NCBI GenBank assembly: GCA_025642075.2
Contig: JAODUO010000582.1
Location: 193,501 to 257,500 of the forward strand
Direction of reading: 5' to 3'
From: Ridgeia piscesae
Taxonomy: Eukaryota > Annelida > Polychaeta > Sabellida > Siboglinidae
DNA: 64,000 nucleotides
A program made the translations under genes and the position numbers. Below are positions 1 through 29,028 of the stretch, piece by piece. The notes beneath the pieces are model-generated. The model was given only the letters and a program-made list of their open reading frames with translations, did no database searches and was not told the origin of the DNA. Position 1 is the first letter of the stretch; each line of letters opens with the position of its first letter.

Positions 1-595
1 TAGACTCATTTGAATTTTAACTCAAATTTAAAGACACATCTTTTTAAGGCTGCATTTATAAATTACTTGTAGGTTTTTATACCATAATTATAGTTTCCCA
101 AACTATTTTAGTGTATTGTTTTAATATCTTATTAATATATGTATATATGTATTTTTGCTGATAAGTTTAGCTTATACACTATGAGTTTTATAAACTATAT
201 TTAATCATTTAAACAACTTGACATTTTAATTAATTAGTCATATTTTATATATTTATGTTACAAATGTTGTACGTACGCCCCTCTGAGCAGAAACGTTTTC
301 TGTATATACGGCGCTTTACAAATAAAAATTATTATTATTATTATACAAAACCATAAGTTAGCAAGGACTTAAATGTCTGTATTATTTAGCAAGAATACCA
401 AACAATAAAATATCAAATTACTTTTGAACAATAAAATACCAACTTATAAACATTGTGACAAAACAAATGTTTAGACAGTTTCATTAAAGCCATATAACAA
501 TGCTATGTTTATAATTTAGAATGTACAGATAGGTCCATAAATTGTGCAGATTTAAGCCAGATTAACTACAAATGTTATTTCAAATGTGCAAATAA

Positions 596-3500
596 TCACA
601 GCTTGCAAAATTCCATGTACCTGAAGTAAAATGACAAACATCTGAAAGAGAAAATCAGTTGTATTTCAAAATGATTTAGTTAGTAGCTATGTGCTCAGAA
701 AATATGACTAACCTATCTATACTGACACGCACGAGAGAGTGATTTAAGTGATGTGATAACGTAAAATGGACACACTGATGGGCAATTACACACGTTGATC
801 ATGGCTGCAGGGTCAGTATAAAATCACACTGAGAGTGACTGAGTACAGGTGGTTGATTTACATAGTAACGCTAAAATCACTGTCATATACTCACAATATT
901 GATGTTAGTCGAATCTGCCACGGAAGATACCCAAGCAGACTGTTTACTTGACCAAACTTGAGCACTAGATCGGGATCTGGGAACCCCATTTGTTCTGAAA
1001 ATGGAAACATAAAATATTGGATATTATAGTCAACCAATTAAAATATGCCCATAGTCATGGTTTGCTGTTATTTTAATTGGCATTCTCGTTGTTGTAGAAT
1101 TTAGCATACAACATCGAGTTTGCGACTGATTTATAAATCCCAAATGTGTAATAAAGAATCATTCCTAAGTACTAAAATAAATATGAATTTCAATCAGCTG
1201 TGACATGCTGGGAATATATTTTGTTTTACCACATTCAAAGATTAAATTATCTATTATACAGTATAGACTTTTCATTCTTACAAAGCAGGCTTTGTCAGAA
1301 AGACTAGCATCTTTGTCAAATGTGAGTCATCCCATGTAAAAATATCCAACTTCCAGAACAAAAGAGAAAGACAAAGATACCAATGAACAGAGATGAGTGA
1401 GCTACCCCATGTGTATGATGACGTAATTCGTCATTTGTACTGAAGAAGTCGGCGTGTAACTTCAGACGAAAGGTAAAAAGAAAGATATTGTTTTGGGAGA
1501 TAAAAACTTTTGAGTCAGTGGCACCTGGAAGCAGGTAAACGTTACTGGTGTAATTGTGTATGTTTACCCTGTGATCACATGTAAATGTTGCACTTAACAG
1601 AAGTACTCAGTTGTGGCTACTTATTCACTGGTGCACATATTCAATGCTGAGTAATAACAATGATATATCAAGACCACTACGAGTGTAATAAGATGCCCTA
1701 CAGATGTACCCTAGTAAAAGCGTAAAGTGTATAGCCTGAAAACATTTCCTGATTTAATAACACCAATAAACATTTTCATTTGGTTTCTATTCTGTCATGC
1801 TCTCAAATAGTGTAAGTTCCAATAGCGTGGGCAGTATACAATCACACAGAGTACAGGTGGTTGATTTACATAGTAACACTAAAATCACTTAAATCACATT
1901 TTTGCACCTTCCTAACTGCAAAATGTATATACATTCTATGAATGGACAATAAAGTTATTATTATTAATTCATTTTATACTAAATTGTCTACAAATCTCTA
2001 AAATAACCTTTGCTAATGATTTTTTTGTAGGTGCCGACTTACAACTCAGTTTTATTCAGAGAAAATAACGGGAAAACTTACATAAACGTAAGTCTTAACG
2101 TACATATAAACTGTATCAAACTGTTTCTGTTTCTTGTACAAGTATATATGTAATATTTATGTATACCAATGACATCACAGCTGTAGGGAATCTGACCTCT
2201 GGATATGTTAACAACATAATATACAAGAACAAGTTATACACAATGAGACACGAGTGACAGAAACAGGTGGCTGAGTTAAGTAGTGGCATCATCACCTTGT
2301 ATAACTGTATCCACGTGACTTGGAATGATATCTTCAACTCTCCGTTGACCACTGACCACGTCGCGAGTGAGTTGTTTGGCAACAGTCACTAGTCCTCGCC
2401 GGCCATCGGCCAGAGAGAGAAGCATCAGGTCGACTCTGTTACTGTTGAGTCTTGGACCTTCAACATGAGGGAGTCAACTGCAGTGGTTTTTATTTCATAT
2501 AAATATATGCGACTCCCCCCTTGATATTGATTTTAAAGGGAGCATCAAAAACTTAACAAATGCACGCACGTCAATGTATCCGAATACAAATGCTTCATTT
2601 GATTAAAAGTCACTGGCCAAAGAGAGATAGATTGTTTTTTTTAAATAACATATATACATATGGTTACATCATCTCACAGCAAAAACACGTGCTGCCATAC
2701 AAAGTTACGTCAAACAAGGAACTAGCCGTGTAGACTTTTCTTCAGATATATAAGAAAGTGAATTTTCATTCAGCAGTGCGGACACTAGTACTCATTGATA
2801 CCCACAGTCCCACATGATGACGGAAAATTAAACCCATATCAATATGAGGAAGCCTTCAGTAGATCAGTTAAGCAGAACAATGGCAAAATGAGAGAACCCA
2901 CGGTGCCCATGGTGTGAAGTCACAACATAGATGGGCAGCTGTGTTGATGATACTGATTACTGAACTAGACCAACACTGGTTTCTTACTGATTAACAACGA
3001 ACCTGTGTTATGGAAGTGTTCAGTAAATAACAGTCATAAATAAATAAAAGTTTAATTCATGTTGTAAACGTAAGATTTCTGCATTCAGTTTTCATCAAAC
3101 ATTCAAATAGTTAGAGTTTGCACATATTTTAAAGTATGTCAAATATTTCCATGTTTGGAAACTATAAAAATGAATGTTGCACATATTTAGATTTCACAGA
3201 TGATGAACTTTAAAATCACACCTCATTTGTCATTTTTTTCAGTATTTTGTTATTAATTGCTAAAATTTAAAGAAACTATAAAAACAATGTATTAATAAAC
3301 AAATGTTTACTCACAGTCATGGTGTATATTGTTTTTCATAAACATGTGCATTTGGATTGTTGAGGAAACTAAACTATATATTGACAATGATAGATTAGAG
3401 TATAAGGTATGCATTTCTGCCACAAAACTATGACAGGTCATTCATTATACATAACAATTCCAAACCTCTCTTATCAATAAGCATACGTCACTCTTTTTAT

Positions 3501-5173
3501 TCCAAGCATATTTACTGTGTTGTTACAGTATGTGCCAGTATCTGTTGTTTGCTTGTTGCTGTCATGTTTTTTTTAAATCAAGAATTTTATGAACATATGT
3601 ATGATCTGTGTACAACTGTTACAACATACCTTCTGTTTTGTCCCATTCTCCCGAATGAAAATGAACATCGAAACTGTTAGCATCTTTTCCCAATGCAAAG
3701 TTGTGTTGTCTCTGTAGCTCTGACTCTAGCAATTGCCTATTCTGCCTGCATACACCTACAAGAAAAGAAATTGATGATAATAAAAATAAGACGGTGTGTG
3801 ATTTTCACAAAGCACAGAGCTCTATTTAGATTCTGGTGATTCATTCAACAACGCTGCCAAGCCGGGAGTGATGGTGTCGTACACTACCCCTGGCACATAG
3901 TATATGCGTTGTGTTTGTATGGGAATTAACTGAATGGTCTGAATCAAATGCATAACTAGGTTCATCAGTCGGTACGGTAACTCCCATGACAATAGACAGA
4001 CACCCATCCAACCCACACACCAATTTCACGATGAAACTCTCCATTTCTGAGAATGCCAATATTACAATTACCCATGCGACCATTTTTGTACGAGGCTGTG
4101 GCTGAAATGAAAGCCCACCCAAACTTGCTGGCAAGCTGTATCATTGGTTGAGCTTATCTGTATATAAACAAGATTTTTTAACAAGCCTGGTTTGTATGAA
4201 TACGTGCTATTTATTCCAAGCTTACAGCAGTAACATCACAGCACGCGATTCAAACCCAGGTTCTCTGAGTCGAGAATCTGATGATGGTGAAGCCATTGCA
4301 TCATTACACTATTTGGGCTTCCAAAGTTGACTACGAATCTGAGACGCAATATTTAATATTATGTTTTAAAAACATGTCTAGCATGATTTGAAATTAAGGC
4401 ATTGAGATATCAAATTTAGGAATATTTAGTTGAAATGGCAAAATCAACCTAAGCCTGGATTCTACACTAGTAATTGTCCAATTTTTTTAGTCTCGAAGTA
4501 TATTCATTTAAATAAGGTGGATTTGACTCCAGGTCATAGGTTAGGACTAGATGCCCTAAAGGCTAAATTTGGAAGTTTTACTCTAGCCTAAATCTCTAAT
4601 CAGTATCAGACTCTAGTTGTCCCCTTTTATGGCCCAAACTAGATTAATCCTACTGACCCTAATGTCCTCCCCATGTATGCTTCAACCCAGCCAGGGGAGG
4701 GTCTACCCAGCAGATATGTTGCTAATAATGAAGGCCAGCTAAGGCAGCACTAAGACAACTTAAAAGATGGGATAAAAGATTGCCAGGACCTTTGGCTTTG
4801 CATTACTATTGTCTACTGTCCGGTGTCACTGTCAGTGGCAGTCCTATCCTATAATTCTAGGTAGTCTAGCCTGACAAGTTAGAAGCCTGTATTTCTTACC
4901 TGCTACATCATATATGCTTATATATGATATTCCCATTGCCATGCACCATAGTAGTAAATTGGCTAAATCCGCGAACGATATTTCATCTTCAACAATAACA
5001 ATTCCGACATGTATCGGCAGTCGCTTCAGGGACTTTGAGTCTGCTCGCAACTTCGGTAGGTTGTGTTTCAGCGGTAGTTGGAATTTATATATATTCGCCG
5101 TCAAGTCTAGCAAAGATGTCGTGAACCGAACGGCAAATTGCAGTACTACGAATAACACTCGAAACAACAACAT
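596..5173 (-). CDS. NUS1: NUS1-like dehydrodolichyl diphosphate synthase subunit (Nogo-B receptor family)
   Basis: Seen: minus-strand exons 4900-5173, 3630-3755, 2296-2457, 895-994 and a tentative last exon 596-641, all with GT/AG borders and matching phases, giving about 235 aa. The start ATG at 5173 opens a hydrophobic N-terminus ([13 protein letters not shown]). Next come [20 protein letters not shown] and [14 protein letters not shown] in exon 1 and [11 protein letters not shown] with [12 protein letters not shown] in exon 4, which match the NUS1 fold closely. Known: NUS1 is the non-catalytic partner of DHDDS in the ER cis-prenyltransferase that makes dolichol precursors. It is shorter than the human protein (~290 aa), mainly at the N-terminus. 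Odd: NUS1 normally ends with a conserved RxG motif needed for activity, and the tentative last exon (ending MEFCKL) lacks it. The true terminal exon may lie left of the window, so exons 1-4 are firm and exon 5 is not. Confidence 0.87.
803..1960. repeat. Dispersed repeat, two copies inside the NUS1-like gene
   Basis: A stretch around 808-885 (from the cagtataaaatcacac motif through ggttgatttacatagtaac) recurs at about 1830-1895 with small differences. The second copy continues to a 3' end with an AATAAAG box and TTA repeats near 1947-1962, which resembles a retroposon tail. Family unknown. A similar GCGCTTTACAAATAAAA plus TTA-rich tail is at 310-345. Confidence 0.5.
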
Positions 5174-6540
5174 TGCTTGTCAGAACATTTAACAGAATAA
5201 CAACTACACGTCAATAACAACAAACTTCCGACTTCGTGGGTTGACCCTTGCTTTCATCATGCGTACGACGCACAGACGGAAGTGACGAGGGAAGTACGTC
5301 GATGTTTCAGAAGTTGAATTTTCTACGATGTCAGATAGGTCAATATTAGTAGCAACAGAAATAATTTAACAAAACAAATTACTGATACATCGGCGATATC
5401 AAAATAAACAACTAGATATTTCAATAAACGTCAATGTCATAAAATAAAAAGCGTTAACAGCGAGCATTCATAAATTCACCGTGAGATGGCGCTACAATTT
5501 GTCCAGCGGGCGGCTAGATGAAGAAGGCTCCGTATGGTGGCGATACTATTTGTCACTCTTCCTCGATCTAATAGTGCAGCGGCCGAAGCTGAAAAAGGGC
5601 TCTATTTAAGGAGATTCCCCCACCGGAAGTATAACAAGCTGGGACCGGTCTCATTTTGATAGTCTGGATATCTAGTTTCTGAAAAACGATGTAGTTGCAG
5701 CAAACTTGTACATGCTGAATTAACCCTTGGTGTGCGGCAACCTCTGAAAACATGACGTCTTCAGTTACTTGTTTATTTGATTAAATCAGTCTTTATTTTT
5801 TAGAATTGGTAGTTATATCAATGTATTTCATTGAAATGGACATGCAGCAATATATTTTAGGCAGTTTTATACCGATAAGGGGGTTAAGGGTCCAAAAATA
5901 TGGCGATTGTTTGTGATTTTGACCAAACTTAAGCACATTTTCTTGCACCCTACTACCAATACATGTTACAACAGTGTCAGACCTGACTTTATTCATCATC
6001 CAGGATGTGTCATTGATGGATCAGTTTGAGCATGGTGAAGTGGGTATAACATGGTCCATTAACCATCTGTTTGCGACAACGCACAAACTACGTTTTTGAA
6101 TTTATGCTTTTGCTTTATCTGAATAAATACGGCATATAGAGCAATAATTGTGCCATGGGAGTATTTATATGTTTTAGGGTATTCCGATTTCATTTATTTC
6201 CGCCATTTTTAAAGATGGTGGTCGTCAATACAAATGTTACAATATCTCAAACACTACGTCGCCTAGAGCAATTTTGTTGACATTGTTGGAATGCTTGATG
6301 GATAACGATACCAACCATGTTATTTGTCACCTTCAACAACATAACAATTCGCGCCATTTTTAAAGATGGCGTCTGTCAAAGCCGTTTATTTCCGTATTTA
6401 AGAAATACGGTATTTAGATCCATCTTTCACCACATTTTAAGAGCTTCGAATCGTCGAAGGGTGTAGCTGATGTACAGTGGAGACCTGTTTGACCCACTGT
6501 TGACATTAGTTATAAGTTTGAGACGAATTCAACGCCTTAT
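5174..6540. other. Gene-free stretch upstream of the NUS1-like gene
   Basis: No supported exon. About 5175-5300 probably holds the NUS1-like promoter (no obvious TATA box). Two short imperfect duplications occur: GATGGCGCTACAATTTGTC near 5486 against GGTGGCGATACTATTTGTC near 5535, and CGCCATTTTTAAAGATGG near 6201 and 6353, each followed by similar sequence. Confidence 0.45.
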
Positions 6541-6624
6541 ATGATTTGTTCCCTATTATCGCACCAACATACACCAACATACTTGAGCTCCAATTGTTTA
6601 TCTGACCGTCGAATATTTATCACA

Positions 6625-6688
<64 letters not shown>

Positions 6689-6783
6689 TATATATGAGCA
6701 ATAAAATTGCATTTTGCAAAATTAATGGCTACACCAACATACTTGAGCTCCAATTGTTTATCTGACCGTCGAATATTATCACA

Positions 6784-6871
<88 letters not shown>

Positions 6872-6947
6872 TGTGATAAATACACGGTCAGATAAACAAT
6901 TGGAGCTCAAGTATGTTGGTGTAGGCCGGTGTACATTTTGCAAAATG
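6541..6947. repeat. Fold-back repeat with (TA)n cores
   Basis: A ~55-bp sequence beginning ACACCAACATACTTGAGCTC occurs at about 6572-6625, again directly at 6730-6784, and inverted at 6870-6924. Each copy ends at CACAG (inverted: CTGTG) abutting a TA run (6624-6694 and 6785-6870). Copies 2 and 3 therefore form terminal inverted repeats around a pure (TA)43-type core. This could be a MITE with TA core expansion or a microsatellite-associated duplication. Confidence 0.7.
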
Positions 6948-7051
6948 CAATTTTATATTGCTGCCATTTTGTGTTGGTCTTGTCACGAATGAACAGTTTC
7001 TGCGAGTCCTTTGTGGTACGCCATATCATAAGGTTTTGTAGGTCCACCCGT
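6948..7051. repeat. 104-bp perfect copy of the end of the SGNH gene's first coding exon
   Basis: Bases 6948-7051 are identical by eye to 9448-9551, exactly 2,500 bp away and in the same orientation. The 9.4-kb copy codes for the C-terminal part of exon 1 of the SGNH/PC-esterase gene. The copy here lies downstream of that gene's stop codon and has no obvious splice borders. Confidence 0.85.
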
Positions 7052-7542
7052 AATAATCGTTGTTACAATTTTCCTGAACTTAATGAAGATTTCTTGGTTA
7101 AGAATTCGTTGCGTGAATTACAAATTGAGCTGTGCCAGAATATCAATTTCTTAAAAATATTTAGATAAACTCGGTGGATCACCTCAGAACTTTTGCACTT
7201 AACATTAATTACAAAACAGTTCAATCTATTTTTGTCCGACTCCTGCTTTCCTCGGGGTACGGGAAATGCAACGATCGCATGTCATCTGCATCAATGAATC
7301 CCTGTACAGAACATATAGCTACAGAATCAGCGCAGCATCTCATGCAACAGAAAACAGAATGTCTAATGGACAAAGACGATGGCAATCTGATGTCTTTCTG
7401 TCGTATATCTGCTATAATGTTTTTCGATTTGTGGCTGCCACCATCTGCTTTGCAGATGGCACACACATTTAGTTGGTTTTAGATCGCTGTCCACTTCCGG
7501 TATGCCGTGGCAGCGTATGTTTAGGCCCTTGATGGACCCTGA
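7052..7542. other. Gene-free stretch 3' of the SGNH gene
   Basis: Downstream flank of the minus-strand SGNH gene, probably its 3' untranslated region or intergenic DNA. Small open frames at 7174-7482 show no recognisable family. Confidence 0.4.
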
Positions 7543-8446
7543 TCACAGAACACATAGATTTCGAAGCATCATGTTGGCGGATATAATTCCCACTTCTCCG
7601 CGTATCTTGTTGTCTTTCGGACTACGAGCTATATAATGCGACCCCAATATGTGTTGTTCACAGCGTGGGAGAATTATTCCGAACTCATCGTGAACGGGAA
7701 TGGCCAAATTCACTGCTGCTGAAGTAACCATAGCATTGAAAGCAGTCAGTGCAAAGTTGTTGCGATGTCCGCGATGATATCCTACAAGCAGATTCCCAAA
7801 AGGCGGTGTGGTGACAATAACGAATTTTGCTCCACGTGATGACAATTTGCCCTTGATGTCTTTCAGACATGATTGTAACTTGTCACGACCGTGCTCCATT
7901 ATGTAGTCCAAGCGCTTTTTTGCCGGATGCAAATCCCAGGCACCCGTTTGTAAAAACACGATGTCCCCAGCGATAATGTTTAGCTGTTGCAAATATTTTT
8001 TCCACAGTGATTTGCAGTCAGCAATATATCTCATCCAAATAAAGCTTATACTACACATGCTTAACGTCTTATGCCTTTGAGGGGCGGTCAACGGTTGAGG
8101 GCAACAATGCAAGAAGAGGTAATCGGCCTTGTACCTCATGTGTGATGGTCCTATCATAACAACCCGTTTGCGCCCTGCGCAGCTGAAAGAAAAAGAAGAC
8201 GTCTAAGACGACAGTGCAGTTGTACGTGTGCGGCGAATGCATTCGGTGTTGCGTGGTGTATTTGTTGAATATGATATGTTTCATACATAAGCATATGCTT
8301 ATTTCAATTGCCTCATACGTGTGTGGGCCCGCGCGTGCGTGCGTGGCTGTGTTTTTAAAGAGTCTACATTAACCCATATCAATTACGGATATGATGCTGC
8401 AATTATATTACATTGATTATATTTGAATTACGTTTATTATATTTGA

Positions 8447-8499
<53 letters not shown>

Positions 8500-8514
8500 T
8501 GTGTGTGCGTGCGT

Positions 8515-8566
<52 letters not shown>

Positions 8567-9109
8567 CCGATCTAATCAGCATTAGGAATAAGTTGGAAAT
8601 TGATACTTAGATGTACTGAGGCCATATAAAAGACAATTATAAATAATTTGCTTTCGAATATGCAACTACCTAACTATATTATTTGCGGGGTTATCCTTTG
8701 GTAAAGGCAAGGTCTCCCAAGAAATTTCAGGAAACACGATTCTGAGAAAAACGTCTTTTAACTTAAATTAAACAGTTTCGCAATATGATTTTTTTAAAGT
8801 TTAGTAACACTGCACTAAAAGCGTTGGCGATGTTTGTTCAGTTGCCGACGAACGATAGCACTGACTCATACTCCTGTCGGTCTTATCTTTGCGGTTCCTA
8901 GGCGATTTGACGATATCGATGCCCTCTGTAAACTGGACGCAGCCAAAGACAAACTCATGAACTCTGTCTAACTCTTGGTCAAGATTATCGGCTACAGCGT
9001 TGTCAACTTGTCAATTCTCAATTGTTACTCGGTGGACTCCGACCTGACATAAATCATGTGCTTCGTCCTGCGGTGTTCCATTGAATGTAAGAATAATGTG
9101 TTATTAAGC

Positions 9110-9170
<61 letters not shown>

Positions 9171-9187
9171 GCATACATATATATATA

Positions 9188-9272
<85 letters not shown>

Positions 9273-10195
9273 CGCTTCCAAATGGACACTATTTGATCTA
9301 CGTCAAAGAGGCTTTGTACTTATCGTTATTGTTGTTATGTTTATAACATAGAGAGATAAGTATTATATGTGTGTTACTGCTATTAATATTGTAATATAAT
9401 TACAGTGCTATTGACGCAAATTTACTTGCACAAATTAGACTCTTCTACAATTTTATATTGCTGCCATTTTGTGTTGGTCTTGTCACGAATGAACAGTTTC
9501 TGCGAGTCCTTTGTGGTACGCCATATCATAAGGTTTTGTAGGTCCACCCGTCTCTGGAGAGAAACTGAAGGAAATGCGTGCCGCCGCGTCACTTGTTCCG
9601 AATAGCAATTCGTGCCACAGATTGTTTTCTTCCATAAGAACTTGTTCCGTGGAAGTCTCGTATCCGTATAGGCCATGTAGTCGACGTACATAAGGTCAAT
9701 TGTTATGTTGATGCAACTAGTCCGATCCAGAAAACAAAATGCAATATACGTACCATTGAAATAGTCGTCAAAGGAACACGTCTGCAGTAATGAATACGAC
9801 ATAGACATGATCCGGAAACTGCTGCCACCGTGCGTCGGCCTCGCTCGTTTTAATTCGCTTATGACAATAACGACTCCATTTATGTCTCTTTCGCAATGGC
9901 TCACTACGCGGTGGTTGTAAGGTTTCCAAACAGGCGCAGAATGTTTTCTCGTGAATTTCGTTGAGTGATTTCTTGTTAAACTATGAAACTGTTTTATCTC
10001 TACTATGTCACACGAATAGTAGTTATTGCTAACGTCAATTAGAGTGTAGTTGGCGTATGTAAGCATGTTGTATATCGGATATAGGAATGGCCTCGTGTAT
10101 ACTCGTAAGAAGGATGCTTGGAAGAGTAGTAGGACGACGAAGCAGCTGGCACCCATAAGGAAGATTGTAGATGTCTCGCGCTGATGGTTCACCAT
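7543..10195 (-). CDS. Type II membrane SGNH/PC-esterase-like protein (NXPE style)
   Basis: Seen: two coding exons, 9426-10195 and 7543-8182, joined in phase 2 (AA|GTAAAT to TTTCAG|C), give 469 aa. I chose the ATG at 10195 because it precedes a signal anchor (about residues 10-29, [14 protein letters not shown]). Residues ~125-190 ([33 protein letters not shown]) resemble the Ig/filamin-like part of NXPE proteins. Exon 2 begins [16 protein letters not shown], matching the SGNH block I motif normally written GDSHMRY; Ser270 is the likely nucleophile. TGAWDLH and, near the C-terminus, DEFGIILPR...GSHY follow, with His439 as the candidate catalytic His. Odd: the usual Asp before Ser is Pro and the usual Asp before the final His is replaced (GSH), so activity is uncertain. 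Inferred: a Golgi/secretory glycan-modifying or adhesion-type protein. Another upstream non-coding exon is possible. Confidence 0.8.
8448..8562. repeat. (GT)n microsatellite
   Basis: Interrupted GT run with a GCGCGT/GCGTGCGTGG interruption near 8496-8516. It lies in the intron of the SGNH gene. Confidence 0.95.
9111..9271. repeat. (TA)n microsatellite
   Basis: TA run with a few GTATA and GCATACATA interruptions, in the SGNH gene intron, about 155 bp from the exon 1 donor. Confidence 0.95.
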
Positions 10196-12380
10196 GGTTG
10201 TATTCACTTCCTGCAATCATAGGTCAAGGTGTTGGTACTCACACTCGCAGAACAGCACAACTGAGATTTGTAACAAACTAGGAATATAATATAAATATGA
10301 AGGAGAGGATTCGTTTAGTCTTAGTTTAATTTATTTATGTCTCAGTCGTATTGTTCAACATATGAATTGAAGCCTGCACACAACGCCAATTATTATTGTC
10401 TATGTTACTATGTAAATTTATACATTAACAATTTAGTTATTAATTGCTTTACTTGCTATTTTGAAATGTAGAATATAATGTGTCACAATTTGTCTATGGG
10501 TTTATATTTTAATTAATCAATAACTAAACCATTTGAGTGGGTACATGGAACAGAAATGCCAGCCTTTGCCACACAATAAAAAGCAGTATTGAATCAAAAT
10601 GGCACCATTAGTATACGCATACAGCAACATGTCTTTAGTCTAATAGCTTACAATTAAAATAATGTATATTCGTTGTCTATGAAATAAACATTACCAGCGA
10701 ATGCTACCGATATCATTTTGTATCGCCAACACGTCTTTGGTTAGTCGTGGAAGATGAGATCATTTGTCTAAATGTAATTGCTTAACATTTAATAAGAGCA
10801 TACTGATAACTTTTTTATTTTAACTTTTTAATTTAAGTAACTATGCCGTGGACTTCATGGAGTATGGAGGGAAAGTGCATGAAATACATTTTACACAATT
10901 TATTTTGGCATACATACATTCGAACACCCTACGTCTGTCCAATGGTATAAACCGTGTGCACTATACTATTCTATAAAGTGTAATTTTCTGGGGAAGCCCA
11001 TTGAGGGTATTGCCGTCGTGGGTGTCTAGCAAAAACTGGCTATATGACACCCGTGGGCTCGAGTCATTTACAAATATAGGTCCTATCCCTATAATGATTA
11101 ATGACTCGCCAGTCGAACATGCTCGCGAGTCGGTAACGATTAATGTATAATGATGCCAAATGTAACATATCATGCGCAAAACAGATACATCTACACAAAC
11201 AAACAGTCTGACTGACAAATATGTAAAATGAGGTTTGTGAATATACATTTAGCAAAATAACTTATATTACACAAACTACCCAATGGCCCCCGTCGCGGAC
11301 ACGGTCCATGGCCACGCATGGGCCATGGCGTATTTAAAAAAACATCTACAAGTAATTCAGAAGGGCGGAATATACATACATAATATTATGGCCGGGTTGA
11401 ACTCTCAAAATGTCGAAGACTAAGGCTTCCTTGTTTACTATCCACCTGGAGTTCACTTTCGGGTGGTAATCTTGTTAAAATCTTGTTAAATATTGCATGT
11501 CAATGATTAGCACCATCTCGTTACCATTTCGACTCGCTGCACGGAAATTTGTTCGCGCGACTTCGTCTCACGGTGTATTATGTATATGTTGTATTTCGCC
11601 AAAATATATCTTTTCTAACCATTCGTTTGCACAAGTGGAATAACATAGGTGTTAAATAGCGGTCTACTTTGCAAATGTTTCTTCATATATTAGAAAAATA
11701 CGCTTGTTCTGATTCATGTTTCACCAGTCAGACGGCGAGTCGAACATTGATTGATTATAGTATGTTATACTTATAGAGAAGTTTGGGAAACACTGACGTC
11801 CATCACAATTAAGGCTTAAACCAGTCGCTCACCTTCTAATATCAAAACTGTTCCGTTGCAACACCTACTGCGTGTAACATGATCACAAATAAATTATCCA
11901 GTCAATGTCTTCACAGCAGGCAATTTTCGTTACAAACAAACCAATATTTGTTTACAAAACAGCTTAAAACAACTACACGCACAATTTTGCCAGACTTTCC
12001 GTACTCGACAACCGGATGTGAACCTGTTGCCTCGCGCAACTTTCTTCCGACATAAGCCGATTTCGTAATATTCGCCCCTACGTAAAATGCAGGCGCGTGA
12101 ACTGAGACGCTGCCACTGCTAACAATCGAAGAAGTTACGGGTAGTTGTTTTTGCCTACGGATTTTTGTGAAGAATTGACGCGCTGCTAGTCCACCATCAA
12201 AGATGTTTCAAAGTATTATTTACCATTTTCGGGTGTCGTGTAAAAAATGTTCACCCAAAGATGATTGCGGAAGGTTTTTTGTGGTTGCCCAAATCCTGCA
12301 TCCTTAGCACATTTAGCCTGGGTTTGACAAGGATGATTTAGGCACCCTATACACACCCACCCACCCAATACCCATCCACT
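10196..12380. other. Gene-free stretch between the SGNH gene and the zinc transporter
   Basis: No exon supported on either strand. It holds AT-rich sequence and a short CCATGGCC/GGCCATGG palindrome near 11306-11334. The 5' side of the SGNH gene (promoter or 5' UTR exon) must lie in the first part. Confidence 0.4.
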
Positions 12381-12543
<163 letters not shown>

Positions 12544-12842
12544 TCGTGTTTCTTTATTTACGTAGTACATATTGTGTGTCTCTGCATATAAAAACGCAAC
12601 AATTCATTTTGTTTCACATAATCTCAGTGATTAACACCTGTATTGATAAATCAGCCAAATTACACCCATTTCGGCAACACACTCTAAATAAAGTATACAA
12701 TAAGTTATCTGTCATGACGACAACAGAAGGTTGCTAGCAATCGCTGACACAACACGAGAACGTCTTTAGTAGCTGCTAACGCCAAACGTTAATTAGCATA
12801 CTCGCTGGTAGAGAACCGGAAGTCAACAATCAGCAGCATGTA

Positions 12843-25015
<12,173 letters not shown>

Positions 25016-25024
25016 TGAGTGTTC

Positions 25025-29028
<4,004 letters not shown>

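Noticed and set aside
3841..4134. 97-codon minus frame between NUS1-like exons 1 and 2
   Set aside because: No recognisable domain; it lies inside an intron whose flanking exons join in phase without it.
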